Assembly (NCBI GenBank): GCA_903928055.1 | Contig: CAIYPG010000067.1 | Coordinates: 1-33,104 of the forward strand | Direction of reading: 5' to 3' | From: an uncultured beta proteobacterium | GTDB taxonomy: Bacteria > Pseudomonadota > Gammaproteobacteria > Burkholderiales > SG8-39 | Length of the DNA: 33,104 nucleotides | In this document: piece after piece, positions 31,740 through 33,104 of the stretch | Layout: each line of letters starts with the position of its first letter | Numbering within the stretch: position 1 is the first letter of the stretch | The notes under the pieces: model-generated | Databases searched by the model: none | The model's input: only the letters and a program-made list of their open reading frames with translations | What the model was told of the DNA's origin: nothing | Program-made: the position numbers and the translations under genes

Positions 31740-32957
31740 ATGGATTTGAAGCAGGCATTTTCCGGCATCAAGGTTCTGGCGATCACGCGCGTGGTTGCAG
31801 CACCTTTCGCCGCCTACCAACTGGCCATGCACGGCGCGGACGTCATCCACGTCGAGAATCCCGATGAAGGTGATTCGGCACGCTGGTCCGGCAACCTCGG
31901 TTCGCCCTTCGAAAAAATCGGCATGGCGCACACCTTCCTCGCCTACAACTCCAACAAGCGCTCCCTGACACTCGCGATCAACACACCGGAAGGGCAGGCC
32001 ATTTTCCGCAAGATGGCGGAGACCGCCGATGTGGTGATCGAGAACCTCAAGGGCGGCACCATGGCGCGCTACGGCCTGGGCTATGACGACCTGAAGAAGA
32101 TCAACAAGGGCATCATCTTCTGCTCGGTCACCGGCTACGGCCAGACCGGCCCGAAGAAAAACGACCCGGCAATCGACGGCGTCATCCAGGCCACCAGCGG
32201 CATGATGAGCATCACCGGCACGAAGGAAACCGGCCCGCTCAAGACCGGCTCGACAATCGTCGACTTCACCACCGGCTATGCCGCAGCCCTGGGCATCGCC
32301 ACCGCGCTGTTCCAGCGCTCGCGCACCGGCGAAGGCCAGGCAATCGATGTGGCGATGCTCGAGACCGCAATCAACATGATGGGCGGCGAAGTGGTGCGTG
32401 CCATCACCCAGAAAGACACGCCGCCGCTGGTCGGCAACGCCTCGGGCAAGGGCGCCTTCGTGAGCAATACCTACCCGTGCAAGGAAGGCTACATCGCCAT
32501 CGCATGCGGCTCGGCTTCACGGCGCACCAAGCTGTGGAAGGTCATGAACCGCACAGACCTCGAAACCGACCCGCGCATGGCCAACAAGGAAAGCATCCTG
32601 AAGAACATGGCCTCACTGGAGGAGGACCTGGTGCGCACCCTGAAGGAGAAACCCGCCCTGGAGTGGGAAGCGCTCATGAACAAGGGCGGCGTGTCGGCCA
32701 TGGCGGTCCGGGAGCTGGCCGATGCGGTGCACCACCCCCAGCTCATCGACCGCAAGTTCTTCCACGCCTTCGAAGGCGACCCGGCCAACGGCGTCCCGCC
32801 GTTTGCCGTGCCGACGGCGTCCTATCGCATGTCCGCGAACCCGATGAAGATCCACTCCATGCCGCCGCGGCTGGGGCAGCATACGGACGAGGTGCTAGCG
32901 GAGTATGGGTATTCGAAGGATGAGATTGCGAAGTTGAGGGCGAACAAGACGGTTTAG
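31740..32957 (+). CDS. CaiB/BaiF family CoA transferase
   Basis: 405 aa; ATG 31740 has GGAGG 6 bases upstream; the longer frame is antisense-like noise. Class III CoA-transferase pattern: LSGIKVL-type first strand (FSGIKVLAITRVVAAPFAAY), HGADVIHVENPDEGDSAR, the AYNSNKRSLTLAINTPEGQ and ADVVIENLKGGTMARYGLGY segments, and the catalytic Asp146 in DPAIDGVIQATSGMMSITG, aligning with Asp169 of formyl-CoA transferase. The rest of the two interlocked domains is present. It moves CoA between carboxylic acids, here likely activating an imported acid (inference from the Bug proteins). Specificity unclear. No partner acyl-CoA dehydrogenase is adjacent. Confidence 0.93.
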   Translation: MDLKQAFSGIKVLAITRVVAAPFAAYQLAMHGADVIHVENPDEGDSARWSGNLGSPFEKIGMAHTFLAYNSNKRSLTLAINTPEGQAIFRKMAETADVVIENLKGGTMARYGLGYDDLKKINKGIIFCSVTGYGQTGPKKNDPAIDGVIQATSGMMSITGTKETGPLKTGSTIVDFTTGYAAALGIATALFQRSRTGEGQAIDVAMLETAINMMGGEVVRAITQKDTPPLVGNASGKGAFVSNTYPCKEGYIAIACGSASRRTKLWKVMNRTDLETDPRMANKESILKNMASLEEDLVRTLKEKPALEWEALMNKGGVSAMAVRELADAVHHPQLIDRKFFHAFEGDPANGVPPFAVPTASYRMSANPMKIHSMPPRLGQHTDEVLAEYGYSKDEIAKLRANKTV

Positions 32958-33006
32958 TCTGTTCGCGGTATTCCGCGACTGGAATTGTCTTGGGCGTTGC
33001 CTTTTC

Positions 33007-33100
33007 ATTCCCGCGCAAGCGGGAATCCAGAGATTTCGGTTCTTTTGAGTTTTAGTTTCGGCTTCGCCGGGTAACTTTCTTGGCTTCGCCAAAGAAAGTT
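33007..33100. repeat. Intergenic hairpin repeats at right edge
   Basis: Two palindromes lie downstream of the CoA transferase: ATTCCCGC-GCAA-GCGGGAAT (33007-33026), a perfect 8-bp stem of a dispersed intergenic type, and AACTTTCTTGGC (33073-33084) against GCCAAAGAAAGTT (33088-33100) with one bulged base. The second could terminate the upstream transcript. The element may continue beyond the window. Confidence 0.6.
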
Positions 33101-33104
33101 GCCA

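Overview
This 33.1-kb GC-rich chromosomal window most resembles a betaproteobacterium of the Burkholderiales type. That assignment is an inference. It rests on four separate Bug/TctC-type periplasmic solute-binding proteins with no transporter membrane subunits beside them, on many lone catabolic enzymes (CoA transferase, crotonase, carboxymuconolactone-decarboxylase-like proteins, alpha/beta hydrolases, a flavin monooxygenase), and on a GC-rich palindromic repeat family between genes. There is no rRNA, tRNA, CRISPR array, phage or recognisable transposase gene. No gene-free stretch exceeds about 300 bases.

Left part (1-9.5 kb): a Bug protein cut by the window edge; a small unknown protein; a zinc-ribbon membrane protein with an HESGH motif; a CMD-like protein; an Asp/Glu-racemase-fold protein without its catalytic cysteines; a YajD-like HNH protein followed by a free-standing RlmK-type 23S rRNA methyltransferase; an alpha/beta hydrolase; a second CMD-like protein; YchJ; a methyltransferase; a comparatively AT-rich DUF3883 (PD-(D/E)XK-fold) gene; and a small DUF3820 protein.

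Middle (9.5-19 kb), mostly minus strand: an iron-ADH-fold protein with a degenerate metal site; a MASE4-like membrane histidine kinase with no partner regulator; Bug protein 2; and a HI1419/HI1420-type toxin-antitoxin operon directly upstream of, and overlapping, a luciferase-like monooxygenase gene. A 37-bp degenerate copy of the start of the monooxygenase gene lies on the far side of the toxin-antitoxin operon, which looks like the scar of its insertion. Then come a glyoxalase II gene and a divergent glutathione-dependent formaldehyde dehydrogenase gene, a thiol-dependent aldehyde detoxification pair, and Bug protein 3.

Right part (19-33.1 kb): ABC-F protein YbiT; an exported protein made of two similar halves; a lipoprotein phosphodiesterase overlapping an exported unknown protein that ends in a 4 x 16-bp tandem repeat; a crotonase lacking both hydratase glutamates; Bug protein 4; a DEDDh exonuclease; a second alpha/beta hydrolase; UvrD; a methyltransferase with a Tat-like signal; and a CaiB/BaiF CoA transferase.

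Functionally the window mixes housekeeping genes (uvrD, ybiT, rlmK-like, gloB, frmA) with a scattered carboxylate/CoA-ester catabolic complement. Several of those enzymes keep a known fold but have lost the residues that define its classical reaction. The most unusual features are the toxin-antitoxin insertion scar, the catalytically altered enzymes, the apparently exported methyltransferase, and six copies of a GC-rich palindromic repeat, most of which sit just after stop codons in one orientation.
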